Shown here piece by piece: positions 6,054 to 11,978 of a stretch of DNA of 11,978 nucleotides (position 1 is its first letter; every line of letters begins with the position of its first letter). The notes under the pieces are model-generated. The model searched no databases and was not told where the DNA came from. It saw only the letters and a program-made list of their open reading frames with translations. The translations under genes and the position numbers were made by a program. Source of the DNA: Natronohydrobacter sp. (GTDB lineage Bacteria > Pseudomonadota > Alphaproteobacteria > Rhodobacterales > Rhodobacteraceae); NCBI GenBank assembly GCA_007123015.1, contig SKSL01000273.1:1-11978 (forward strand), written 5' to 3'.

Positions 6054-7829
6054 TCAGAACTGCTCTGCGCCCAGAGCCATGACTGTGTCGGACCCGCTCT
6101 GGATCCGGGCGAGATGCATCGCTGTCGCAGGCAGTTGGCGGGCCATGTAGTAACGCCCGGTGGCAATCTTTGCCTCATAGAAATCGCGATCCGATGCGCC
6201 GTCATCCAGTGCCGCATAAGCGGCTTTGGCCATGCGCGCCCACATCAGGCCGAGGCAGACATGGCCGAAGAGATGCATGAAATCGCTCGACCCGGCCAGC
6301 GCGTCATTGGGCGATTTCATGCCGCGTTCCATGAAATACAGGCCTGCTGCCTGCAGATCTTTCGAAGCCGCCTTGAGCGGGCCGAGGAATCCTTCCAGCC
6401 GCGCATCACCGTTGTTTTCCTTCAGGAACGTCTTCACCAGATCGAAAAACGCCATGACATGCTTGCCACCATCCTGCGCCAATTTCCGGCCCACAAGATC
6501 GAGCGCCTGCACGCCATTCGCGCCTTCATAGATCATGGCGATACGCGCATCACGGGCGAATTGGGACATGCCCCATTCCTCGATATAGCCGTGCCCGCCA
6601 TAGACCTGCTGCGCCTGCACGCAGAATTCGAACCCCTTATCAGTCAGGAAGCCCTTGATCACCGGGGTCAGAAGCGAGATCAGCCCATCAGCGTTCTTGT
6701 CGCCGGAGCGATGCGCCCGGTCGATCAGGCTTGCGCCCCAGAGCGTGAAGGCGCGCGCGCCTTCGACAAAGCTTTTCTGATCCATCAGCATGCGGCGGAT
6801 ATCGGGATGCACGATCAGCGGATCGGCCGGGCCATCCGGGTTCTTCACCCCGGTCACATCGCGCCCCTGCAGACGGTCCACAGCATAGGCCAGTGCGTTT
6901 TGATATGCGACTGCGGCCTGCGCATAGCCTTGCAGGCCAACACCGATGCGGGCTTCGTTCATCATCGTGAACATGGCGCGCATGCCCTTGTGCAGATCGC
7001 CAATCAGATAGCCGGCCGCGCCGTCATAATTCATCACGCAGGTCGAATTTCCGTGGATGCCCATTTTCTCTTCGATCTTGCCGACCGAAACCGCATTGCG
7101 CGGCCCCAGACTGCCATCCTCGTTCACCACAAACTTCGGCACGATGAAAAGCGAGATGCCCTTGGTGCCCTCGCCCCCGCCCGGCGCCTTGGCCAGGACC
7201 AGATGGATGACATTCTCGGCCATGTCGTGGTCGCCCGCCGAGATGAAAATCTTCTGGCCCGTGATCTTGTAGCTGCCATCGCCTAAGGGTTCGGCCTTGG
7301 TGCGCATCATGCCCAGATCCGTGCCGCAATGCGGTTCAGTCAGGTTCATCGTGCCGGTCCAGTCAAGCGCGACCATCTTCGGCAGATAGGTGTCCTTCTG
7401 CGCCTGCGACCCATGCGCCAGAATGGCCGAGATCGCGCCATGGGTCAGGCCCTGATACATGTTCAACGCCATATTGGCCGAGACGAAAATCTCGCCCACA
7501 GCCGAACCCATCAGATAGGGCAGATTCTGGCCGCCGAATTCTTCCGGAATATCCAGCCCGTTCCAGCCGCCTTCCTTTATCTTATCGAAGGCTGCCTTGA
7601 ACCCTTCGGGCGTGTAAACGACGCCGTTTTCCAAGCGGCAGCCTTGGCTGTCGCCCACTGCGTTCAGCGGGGCCAGCACGTCCTGTGCAAGTTTCGCCGC
7701 TTCCTCGATCACGGCCGAGGTGAAATCGGCTTCCAGATCGCTGTAGCCCGGCACATCTGACGCGCTGACCTGCAGCACATCATGCAGGACGAAATGCAGA
7801 TCCTTGGTGGGGGCAGTGTAGCTTGGCAT
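6054..7829 (-). CDS. acyl-CoA dehydrogenase, long DmdC-like subfamily
   Basis: This 591-residue FAD enzyme forms the trans-2 double bond of acyl-CoA and passes electrons to electron-transfer flavoprotein, the first oxidative step of beta-oxidation. Visible features are the substrate/FAD segment MNLTEPHCGTDLGMMRTKAEP (about 161-181), GQKIFISAGDHDM (191-203), QQVYGGHGYIEEWGMSQFARDARI (407-430), and the catalytic base Glu435 in IYEGANGVQALDL. The N-terminal extension MPSYTAPTKDLHFVLHDVL and the C-terminal extra domain make it longer than the 380-400-residue short/medium-chain enzymes. This architecture is shared with roseobacter DmdC, the 3-methylmercaptopropionyl-CoA dehydrogenase of DMSP demethylation. 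No dmdA or dmdD lies nearby, so a fatty-acyl-CoA substrate is more likely. ATG 7829 has GGGAGAGAGA upstream. It follows merR by 39 bp and is probably in its operon. Confidence 0.93.
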   Translation of the reverse strand: MPSYTAPTKDLHFVLHDVLQVSASDVPGYSDLEADFTSAVIEEAAKLAQDVLAPLNAVGDSQGCRLENGVVYTPEGFKAAFDKIKEGGWNGLDIPEEFGGQNLPYLMGSAVGEIFVSANMALNMYQGLTHGAISAILAHGSQAQKDTYLPKMVALDWTGTMNLTEPHCGTDLGMMRTKAEPLGDGSYKITGQKIFISAGDHDMAENVIHLVLAKAPGGGEGTKGISLFIVPKFVVNEDGSLGPRNAVSVGKIEEKMGIHGNSTCVMNYDGAAGYLIGDLHKGMRAMFTMMNEARIGVGLQGYAQAAVAYQNALAYAVDRLQGRDVTGVKNPDGPADPLIVHPDIRRMLMDQKSFVEGARAFTLWGASLIDRAHRSGDKNADGLISLLTPVIKGFLTDKGFEFCVQAQQVYGGHGYIEEWGMSQFARDARIAMIYEGANGVQALDLVGRKLAQDGGKHVMAFFDLVKTFLKENNGDARLEGFLGPLKAASKDLQAAGLYFMERGMKSPNDALAGSSDFMHLFGHVCLGLMWARMAKAAYAALDDGASDRDFYEAKIATGRYYMARQLPATAMHLARIQSGSDTVMALGAEQF

Positions 7830-7851
7830 GGTCTCTCTCCCGTGATTTCCG

Positions 7852-7866
7852 GCGCGCGCGGCGCGC
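7852..7866 (-). promoter_or_regulatory. GC hairpin between merR and acyl-CoA dehydrogenase gene
   Basis: GCGCGC-CGC-GCGCGC on the minus strand forms a 6-bp stem with a 3-nt loop inside the 39-bp gap, just before the dehydrogenase Shine-Dalgarno. There is no U-tract, so read-through is expected. Alternating GC has several possible registers, so the exact stem is uncertain. Confidence 0.4.
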
Positions 7867-7868
7867 TG

Positions 7869-8267
7869 TCATTCTGCGGCCTTGGGGCGGTCTGCATTGC
7901 GCAGCACATCTTCACCCCAGGCGAGTTCCTTTTTCAGATCCGCGATCGCTTCAGTCAGCTCGTCGCGCTGGCGCTCCATATCGGCAAGGCGGGCGCGGGC
8001 GATGTCATAAGTCTTGCGCAATTGCTTCAATTCGCTGTCGTCGCGATCATACATTTCCAGAAGCTGGCGTATTTCTTCCAGGCTGAAGCCGAAGCGCTTG
8101 CCGCGCAGGATCAGTTTCAGCCGCGCCTGATCGCGGCGGGTGAACAGACGATGCTGCCCGTCGCGCAGCGGGAAGAGAAGTTCCTTGGCCTCATAGAACC
8201 GCAAGGTGCGCGGAGTGACGCCGAATTCGGCGCACATCTCGCGAATAGTCCTGGTGTCTTTCGGCAT
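7869..8267 (-). CDS. MerR-family regulator, first gene of the beta-oxidation operon
   Basis: This 132-residue regulator has an N-terminal winged helix-turn-helix: TIREMCAEFGVTPRTLRFYEAKELLFP (about 7-33), then the wing and second helix pair with RLFTRRDQARLKLILRGKRFGFSLEEIRQLLEMY. A coiled-coil dimerisation helix spans about 75-118 (LKQLRKTYDIARARLADMERQRDELTEAIADLKKEL). It lacks the metal-binding cysteines of MerR, ZntR and CueR (only Cys12, inside the DNA-binding domain), so a metal effector is unlikely. It resembles LiuR-type regulators of branched-chain amino acid and fatty acid catabolism. ATG 8267 has AGAGG about 8 nt upstream. The gene precedes the acyl-CoA dehydrogenase gene by 39 bp, and a LiuR-like dyad lies 65 bp upstream, so autoregulation of the operon is the simplest reading. 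The effector is not visible. Confidence 0.9.
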   Translation of the reverse strand: MPKDTRTIREMCAEFGVTPRTLRFYEAKELLFPLRDGQHRLFTRRDQARLKLILRGKRFGFSLEEIRQLLEMYDRDDSELKQLRKTYDIARARLADMERQRDELTEAIADLKKELAWGEDVLRNADRPKAAE

Positions 8268-8331
8268 GACGCAAACCTCTGAACAAAATCATGACGCCCG
8301 CGCGCCACAACTTGTTTTCAAGATACGCTTG

Positions 8332-8347
8332 TTGACGTGAACGTAAA
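8332..8347. promoter_or_regulatory. LiuR-like MerR operator in front of merR and the acyl-CoA dehydrogenase gene
   Basis: TTGACGT-GA-ACGTAAA is a dyad whose half-sites match at 6 of 7 positions, centred 72 bp before the merR start codon. It fits the ACGTnnACGT core that I remember for LiuR, a MerR-family regulator of proteobacteria. On the minus strand TTTACG (8342-8347) and TATCTT (8320-8325) could be -35 and -10 boxes with a 16-bp spacer, which would place the dyad over the spacer as MerR proteins require. No second copy was seen elsewhere in the window. Confidence 0.6.
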
Positions 8348-8386
8348 GTTAAACGCTGCGTCAGAAATCTTGCGGCACCGGGTTTA

Positions 8387-8761
8387 TCATTCTTTTGGCA
8401 GCAGCTCTGCAGCCTCGGCGCGCAGCTTTTCCAGATCACTGATCGTATGCTCAAGCTCGCGCGCCTGATTGCGCAGTGCAACAATCTGGCGGTCGGCCAT
8501 CGAAAGCCACGCGCGCAATTGCGACTCCGTGCCTTCTTTCTGATAGATCTCAAGCCATTGCCGGATTTCTTCCAGACTGAAACCGAATCTGCGCCCGCGC
8601 ATGACCAGGGTCATGCGTGCCACTTCGCGTGGCGTGTAAAAACGGTTGCGGCCTTCCTTCTCTGGGCTGAGCAACTCGATATATTCATAGTAACGCAGCG
8701 TGCGCGGCGTCACGTCGAACTTCGCACACATTTCCTTGAAATTCAGGCGACCATTGCTCAT
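8387..8761 (-). CDS. second MerR-family regulator, paralogue of its neighbour
   Basis: This is a 124-residue MerR-type regulator. Its DNA-binding domain LNFKEMCAKFDVTPRTLRYYEYIELLSP, then FYTPREVARM and RGRRFGFSLEEIRQWLEIY, is followed by a coiled coil (LRAWLSMADRQIVALRNQARELEHTISDLEKLRAEA). Like its neighbour it has only one cysteine, inside the DNA-binding domain, so no metal site. ATG 8761 is chosen because MSNGRLNFKEMC then aligns residue for residue with MPKDTRTIREMC of the paralogue. GTG codons at 8785 and 8779 extend the frame; an AAGGA lies 9 nt before the 8779 GTG, so that start cannot be excluded. It is divergent from the thioesterase/MATE genes and 119 bp upstream of the other merR. 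It may control either side. The two genes look like an old tandem duplication. Confidence 0.88.
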   Translation of the reverse strand: MSNGRLNFKEMCAKFDVTPRTLRYYEYIELLSPEKEGRNRFYTPREVARMTLVMRGRRFGFSLEEIRQWLEIYQKEGTESQLRAWLSMADRQIVALRNQARELEHTISDLEKLRAEAAELLPKE

Positions 8762-8793
8762 CGCTGCGTCTTGTTCCACTTTCACATGTCCTT

Positions 8794-8822
8794 ATGCTAA
8801 ACCGCCGCGCACAGAGATGCAA
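8794..8822 (-). promoter_or_regulatory. possible promoter of the upstream merR
   Basis: On the minus strand TTGCAT (8817-8822) and TAGCAT (8794-8799) are separated by exactly 17 bp, with 3 of 6 and 4 of 6 matches to the sigma-70 consensus. Transcription would begin near 8787, leaving a short leader before ATG 8761. This is a weak match, offered as a candidate. Confidence 0.3.
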
Positions 8823-8895
8823 ATCGAGCCTGCCAGCTTGCCATTTCAGTCATTTCACGCGCAGATATGCACAAAGCAACAAGAAGGGAGCCCCC

Positions 8896-9315
8896 ATGCC
8901 GGAGAACGACGCGCAGGATTTCATCAAGGCCCTGCCCTTTGCCCGCGCGCTCGGAATGCGGCTGGACCAGATCGGCGAAGGCCATGCACAGCTTTCGATG
9001 GATTGGGACGCGCGCTTTGTGGGCGATCCGGCGACCGGGGTCATTCATGGGGGTGCTGTCTCGGCGCTGATGGATACCTGCGGGGGCGCGGCGGTGCTGT
9101 CTTATCCCGGCGCGCTGGGCACCGCGACCATCGATCTGCGTATCGACTACATGCGCGCGGCCACACCGGGTCAGCGGATCACGGCGCGCGCAGAGTGCTA
9201 CCATGTCACCCGTCGCGTCGCTTTCGTGCGCGCCACCGCCCATGACGAGGACAGTGCGAACCCTGTCGCCACCGCCAGCGGCGCGTTCACCTTTGACCGC
9301 AAGGAGCAGCCATGA
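8896..9315 (+). CDS. PaaI-type hotdog thioesterase (first of two)
   Basis: This 139-residue single hotdog-fold protein should hydrolyse acyl-CoA thioesters in the cytoplasm. The fold signature is GVIHGGAVSALMDTCGGAAV at about 48-67, with His51-Gly52-Gly53 on the strand-to-helix turn and Asp60 as the likely catalytic acid. TIDLRIDYMRAATPG follows, the strand that lines the acyl tunnel in PaaI-like enzymes. The length is normal for the family. ATG 8896 is preceded by AAGGGAG, and a longer in-frame extension has no ribosome binding site. Its stop overlaps the next start (ATGA), and the AAGGAG that serves the next gene lies within its last codons. Beside a beta-oxidation cluster it may free CoA from stalled or unusual acyl-CoAs; the substrate is not known. 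Confidence 0.9.
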   Translation: MPENDAQDFIKALPFARALGMRLDQIGEGHAQLSMDWDARFVGDPATGVIHGGAVSALMDTCGGAAVLSYPGALGTATIDLRIDYMRAATPGQRITARAECYHVTRRVAFVRATAHDEDSANPVATASGAFTFDRKEQP

Positions 9316-9815
9316 AAGCGCCCGAACCCGTTCAAAGGCTGAAGCACCGCCGCGATTCGGCGCTGTCGACGCTGGTCGGCGCGGTCCCCTACGCGGGCTT
9401 TCTCGGCATCCAGTTCGAACGGCATGGCGATGAATTGACCGCTATCCTGCCCTATTCCGAAATGCTGATCGGCAACCCGATCCTGCCTGCTCTGCATGGC
9501 GGCGTGATCGCCTCTTTCCTCGAAGTGACCGCGATCATCGAGCTGAGCTGGGCGATGCTCTGGGACGAGCTGGAATCGGGCCGCCTGACGCCAGAGGCGA
9601 TGGCGGACAACCTGCCCCGCCTGCCGAAAACCATTGATTTCACTGTCGATTACCTGCGCACGGGCCTGCCGCGCGATGCTTATGCGCGCGCCCGTGTCAA
9701 CCGCTCGGGGCGGCGCTACGCGTCTGTCCATGTCGAGGCCTGGCAGGACAACCGCGCGCGCCTTTTCGCGCAAGCGACCGGCCATTTCCTGATGCCGCAA
9801 CGCAAGGATGACTGA
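9312..9815 (+). CDS. PaaI-type hotdog thioesterase (second, with Glu at the catalytic position)
   Basis: This 167-residue hotdog protein is related to its upstream neighbour. LHGGVIASFLEVTAIIEL at about 61-78 carries His62-Gly63-Gly64 and Glu71, which sits exactly where the first protein has Asp60 (nine residues after the His). TIDFTVDYLRTGLP is the matching core strand. About 20 extra residues (WDELESGRLTPEAMADNLPR) sit between the helix and that strand, so the substrate pocket probably differs. ATG 9312 overlaps the previous stop by 4 nt with an AAGGAG ribosome binding site. Its own end overlaps the MATE gene by 8 nt (ATGACTGA). The gene order suggests the two proteins are made together, possibly as a heteromeric or complementary pair. 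A catalytically inactive acyl-CoA binder is the alternative. Confidence 0.86.
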   Translation: MKAPEPVQRLKHRRDSALSTLVGAVPYAGFLGIQFERHGDELTAILPYSEMLIGNPILPALHGGVIASFLEVTAIIELSWAMLWDELESGRLTPEAMADNLPRLPKTIDFTVDYLRTGLPRDAYARARVNRSGRRYASVHVEAWQDNRARLFAQATGHFLMPQRKDD

Positions 9816-11127
9816 CGCAGGCCCAAGCCATCAGCGCATCCTGAAAATCGCGATCCCGATCGTGCTGGCGAATATCTCGGTCCCGCTGCTTGGGGCCGTC
9901 GATACGGGCGTCGTGGGCCAGATGGGCGAAGCCGCGCCGATCGGGGCCGTCGGGCTTGGCGCGATCATTCTGGCCTCGATCTACTGGATATTCGGCTTTC
10001 TGCGCATGGGCACGACCGGGCTTGTGGCCCAGGCCACTGGTGCAGGCGATCTGGCGGAAAGTGGCGCGATCCTGACGCGCGGAGTGATGATCGGGCTGGC
10101 GGCCGGGGCAGTGATGGTGCTGGGCCAGAGCGCGATCACATGGGCCGCCTTCCGGATCGCGCCTGCCAGTGCAGAGGTCGAGGCCCTGGCCCGTGACTAT
10201 CTTGCCATCCGCATCTGGGGCGCACCTGCGACGATCGCGCTTTATGCAGTGAATGGCTGGCTGATCGCAACCGAACGCACGCGCGGCGTGCTGGTGCTGC
10301 AACTGTGGATGAACGGGCTGAATATCGCGCTGGATCTGTGGTTCGTGCTGGGCCTTGGCTGGGGCGTGCAAGGGGTGGCGATTGCGACGCTGATTTCGGA
10401 ACTGAGCGCGCTTGGTCTGGGCCTGTGGCTGTGCCGCGCAGCTTTTGCCGGGGCGCAATGGCGCGACTGGGCGCGGGTCTTCGATCGGGTGCGGCTGCGG
10501 CGCATGTGGGTGGTGAATTCCGACATCATGCTGCGCACAGTGGCGTTGCAAGCGGCGATGACGGGATTTCTGTTCGTCTCGGCCGGGTTTGGCGATGTGG
10601 AGCTCGCGGCGAACCAGATCCTGTGGCAATTCCTGCTGGTCACGGCCTATGCGCTGGACGGTTTCGCCTTTGCCGCTGAAGCACTGGTCGGACAATTTGT
10701 CGGGGCTGCGTCAGTCAGGGGCATGCGCGCAGCAAGCCTGCGCGCCTCGATCTGGGCGGTGGGCGGGTCGTTGGTGATGGCGTTGGGGTTTTGGCTTCTG
10801 GGGCCGATGATCATCACTATGATGACGACGTCAGAGCATGTCCGCGACGCCGCCCGCGCGTTTCTGCCTTTCGTGGTTGTGCTCTGCGTGCTGGGTGTTG
10901 GCGCATATATGCTGGACGGGATTTTCATTGGCGCGACCGGAACACGCGAGATGCGCAATACTGTGGTGCTGGCCGTGGCGATCTATGGTGTGTTCCTTTG
11001 GGTCGCTGTGCCGATCTGGGGCAATGCAGCGCTTTGGTGCGGGTTGATGCTGCTCAATGTGCTGCGCGGGGTGTTTCTGGGGGTGCTTTATCCGCGACTG
11101 GAACGCCGGGTGGCGGGAGGGGATTGA
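9808..11127 (+). CDS. MATE-family efflux transporter, DinF-like
   Basis: This 439-residue inner-membrane protein should use a sodium or proton gradient to export small molecules. About twelve hydrophobic segments run through it, beginning with ILKIAIPIVLANISVPLLGAVDTGVVG (residues 11-37). The typical MATE start, PIVLANIS..LLGAVDT, is followed by GLGAIILASIYWIFGFLRMGTTGLVAQATGAGD. The second half repeats the pattern (LAANQILWQFLLVTAYALDGFAFAAEALVGQ). Length and sequence fit the DinF branch of roseobacters. ATG 9808 overlaps the thioesterase stop by 8 nt, and AAGG touches the start codon, too close to serve as a Shine-Dalgarno, so translation probably depends on termination/re-initiation. The substrate is unknown. 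A link to acids released by the two upstream thioesterases is only a guess from operon structure. Confidence 0.92.
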   Translation: MTDAGPSHQRILKIAIPIVLANISVPLLGAVDTGVVGQMGEAAPIGAVGLGAIILASIYWIFGFLRMGTTGLVAQATGAGDLAESGAILTRGVMIGLAAGAVMVLGQSAITWAAFRIAPASAEVEALARDYLAIRIWGAPATIALYAVNGWLIATERTRGVLVLQLWMNGLNIALDLWFVLGLGWGVQGVAIATLISELSALGLGLWLCRAAFAGAQWRDWARVFDRVRLRRMWVVNSDIMLRTVALQAAMTGFLFVSAGFGDVELAANQILWQFLLVTAYALDGFAFAAEALVGQFVGAASVRGMRAASLRASIWAVGGSLVMALGFWLLGPMIITMMTTSEHVRDAARAFLPFVVVLCVLGVGAYMLDGIFIGATGTREMRNTVVLAVAIYGVFLWVAVPIWGNAALWCGLMLLNVLRGVFLGVLYPRLERRVAGGD

Positions 11128-11159
11128 GGGGCGTTGCCCCTCTGGGTCCTGCGGACCCA
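11126..11159. terminator. tandem perfect hairpins between convergent MATE gene and pyrD
   Basis: GAGGGGC-GTT-GCCCCTC (11126-11142) and TGGGTCC-TGC-GGACCCA (11143-11159) are two perfect 7-bp stems with 3-nt loops, placed directly head to tail. The first stem begins inside the MATE stop codon. No clean T-tract follows on either strand. The position between two convergent genes suggests a shared bidirectional transcript-end element. Confidence 0.7.
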
Positions 11160-11168
11160 TTCACCCCA

Positions 11169-11191
11169 GGATATTTGAACAAGGATGAAAG
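11169..11191 (+). repeat. gene-end motif GGATATTTGAACAAGGATGAAAG
   Basis: This stretch follows the tandem hairpins and resembles the 22-bp motif at 5559-5580 (a TATTT..GA.CAAG..A..GAAA-type pattern), though more loosely than those two resemble each other. It ends 2 bp before the pyrD stop codon. I recall it as a typical Rhodobacteraceae transcript-end tail; a search is needed to confirm this. Confidence 0.5.
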
Positions 11192-11192
11192 A

Positions 11193-11978
11193 TCACAGCC
11201 ATCTCTCGCGATCTGTCCCGACTGCACCCTGCAGGGTCGAGAAGCCATCGCGGTCGAGGAGAGTCAGGAGACCGCGATTGATCGCACTCACCAGTGACAG
11301 ACCCTGATAGGTGAGCGCGGAATAAAGTTGCACAGCAGAGGCCCCGGCGCGGATTTTCGCGTAAGCATCTTCTGCTGATGCAATGCCCCCCACCCCGATC
11401 AACGGGACCGCGCCCTGGGTCAGATACGCGAGACGCGCAAGGATGCGCGTGGACATATCGAACAATGGCGCACCTGAAAGGCCGCCCTTTTCGCCAGAGC
11501 TTGCACTTTTCAAACCTGAGCGGCTGATCGTGGTATTGGTCGCGATGATCCCGTCGAGCTGCGCCGCAATTGCCACACGCGCGATATCTTCAAGCTCGGC
11601 CTCGGTCAGATCGGGCGCGATCTTGAGGAAGACAGGGATCTTGCGCGGCAAGGCGTCGCGCGCTGTCATGACGCCTTTGAGCAGGGCTGCGAGTGCCTCG
11701 GCCCCTTGCAGATCGCGCAGGGATTCCGTGTTCGGCGAGGACACATTCACAGTGGCAAAATCGAGATGCGCACCGCAGCGTATGAGCACATGGGCGAAAT
11801 CCGCGGCCCGGTCGGCACTGTCCTTGTTTGCCCCCAGATTGAGGCCCAGAACCATGCTTTTCGGGCGTTTCGCAAGGCGCGCCGCGATGACATCGGCGCC
11901 TTCATTGTTGAAGCCGAAGCGGTTGATCACTGCCGCGTCTTCGCGCAGGCGGTAGAGGCGCGGGCGCGGGTTGCCCTC
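11193..11978 (-). CDS. pyrD: quinone-dependent dihydroorotate dehydrogenase (class 2), C-terminal part, runs off the right edge
   Basis: This is the last 261 residues of the FMN enzyme that oxidises dihydroorotate to orotate in pyrimidine synthesis and passes electrons to ubiquinone at the inner membrane. Visible signatures are RPRLYRL followed by VINRFGFNN, LGLNLGANKDS, and NVSSPNTESLRDLQG, whose serine is the class 2 catalytic base. Also present are FLKIAPDL with the FMN-binding lysine, IIATNTT, GGLSGAPL, VGGI, and GASAVQLYSALTYQG near the end. The N-terminal membrane-associating helices lie outside the window. The gene is convergent with the MATE gene and separated from it by the tandem hairpin element; it has no functional link to the fatty acid genes. 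Confidence 0.95.
   Translation of the reverse strand, partial: EGNPRPRLYRLREDAAVINRFGFNNEGADVIAARLAKRPKSMVLGLNLGANKDSADRAADFAHVLIRCGAHLDFATVNVSSPNTESLRDLQGAEALAALLKGVMTARDALPRKIPVFLKIAPDLTEAELEDIARVAIAAQLDGIIATNTTISRSGLKSASSGEKGGLSGAPLFDMSTRILARLAYLTQGAVPLIGVGGIASAEDAYAKIRAGASAVQLYSALTYQGLSLVSAINRGLLTLLDRDGFSTLQGAVGTDRERWL

Noticed and set aside
6114..7286. Open plus-strand frame of 390 codons opposite the acyl-CoA dehydrogenase gene
   Set aside because: It is antisense to a complete enzyme and has no initiation signal; His/Arg-rich composition is typical of shadow frames.
8762..8785. GTG starts that would lengthen the upstream MerR protein by 6 or 8 codons
   Set aside because: Alignment with the neighbouring paralogue favours ATG 8761, and the candidate promoter would start transcription almost at the GTG; the choice is not certain.
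8838..8869. Possible plus-strand promoter for the thioesterase/MATE genes (TTGCCA with a downstream AT-rich hexamer)
   Set aside because: The -35-like hexamer is good, but no -10-like hexamer occurs at 16-18 bp; the best one needs a 20-bp spacer.
9697..10695. Open minus-strand frame of 332 codons opposite the MATE gene
   Set aside because: The plus strand encodes a full multi-pass transporter, while this frame is Arg/Gln/His-rich with no domain.
1..11978. Defence island, prophage, integrative element or CRISPR array
   Set aside because: All large genes are recognisable metabolic, regulatory or transport genes; there are no spaced direct repeats, transposase, integrase or tRNA.

Overview
The window looks like a chromosomal segment of an alphaproteobacterium of the Rhodobacteraceae (roseobacter-type). 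The evidence is high GC, long antisense open frames over real genes, the gene order merR / long acyl-CoA dehydrogenase / thiolase / FadB-type enzyme, and 3'-end elements made of small GC hairpins followed by a GAGTATTT..CAAG..GAAAG-like stretch. I know that pattern from this family from memory and have not searched for it. I see no rRNA, tRNA, CRISPR array, transposase or prophage gene. Overall this is mostly a core metabolic region.

Layout. Positions 1-666 (minus) hold the N-terminal part of an acyl-CoA synthetase that runs off the left edge. Divergent from it, 883-1617 (plus) encodes a Hint_2-type protein that seems to have lost its self-cleavage residues. Its 3' end overlaps by 31 bp the end of a convergent minus-strand fatty-acid oxidation block. 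In transcription order that block is: MerR regulator (7869-8267), acyl-CoA dehydrogenase (6054-7829), a 70-residue ribbon-helix-helix-like protein (5776-5988), a 289-bp gap rich in dyads, thiolase FadA (4275-5486), a cupin (3784-4275), and a FadB-type hydratase/dehydrogenase (1587-3782). A second MerR paralogue (8387-8761) lies just upstream. Divergent from it is a tightly overlapped plus-strand trio: two hotdog thioesterases (8896-9315, 9312-9815) and a MATE exporter (9808-11127). After two tandem hairpins, the convergent 3' part of pyrD (11193-11978) runs off the right edge.

How it fits together. The ligase activates fatty acids to acyl-CoA. The FAD dehydrogenase, the fused hydratase/3-hydroxyacyl-CoA dehydrogenase and the thiolase then carry out one full beta-oxidation turn. 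The thioesterases could release free acids from stalled acyl-CoAs, and the MATE protein might export a small molecule. A dyad TTGACGTgaACGTAAA in front of the first merR resembles the operator of LiuR-type MerR regulators, so the block is probably autoregulated by a MerR protein answering to acyl-CoA or branched-chain amino-acid catabolism.

The less ordinary points are the degenerate Hint protein, the cupin translationally coupled between fadA and fadB, the small ribbon-helix-helix-like gene, and the structured 289-bp gap flanked by an inverted pair of a 22-bp motif. I found no convincing new defence or mobile system.
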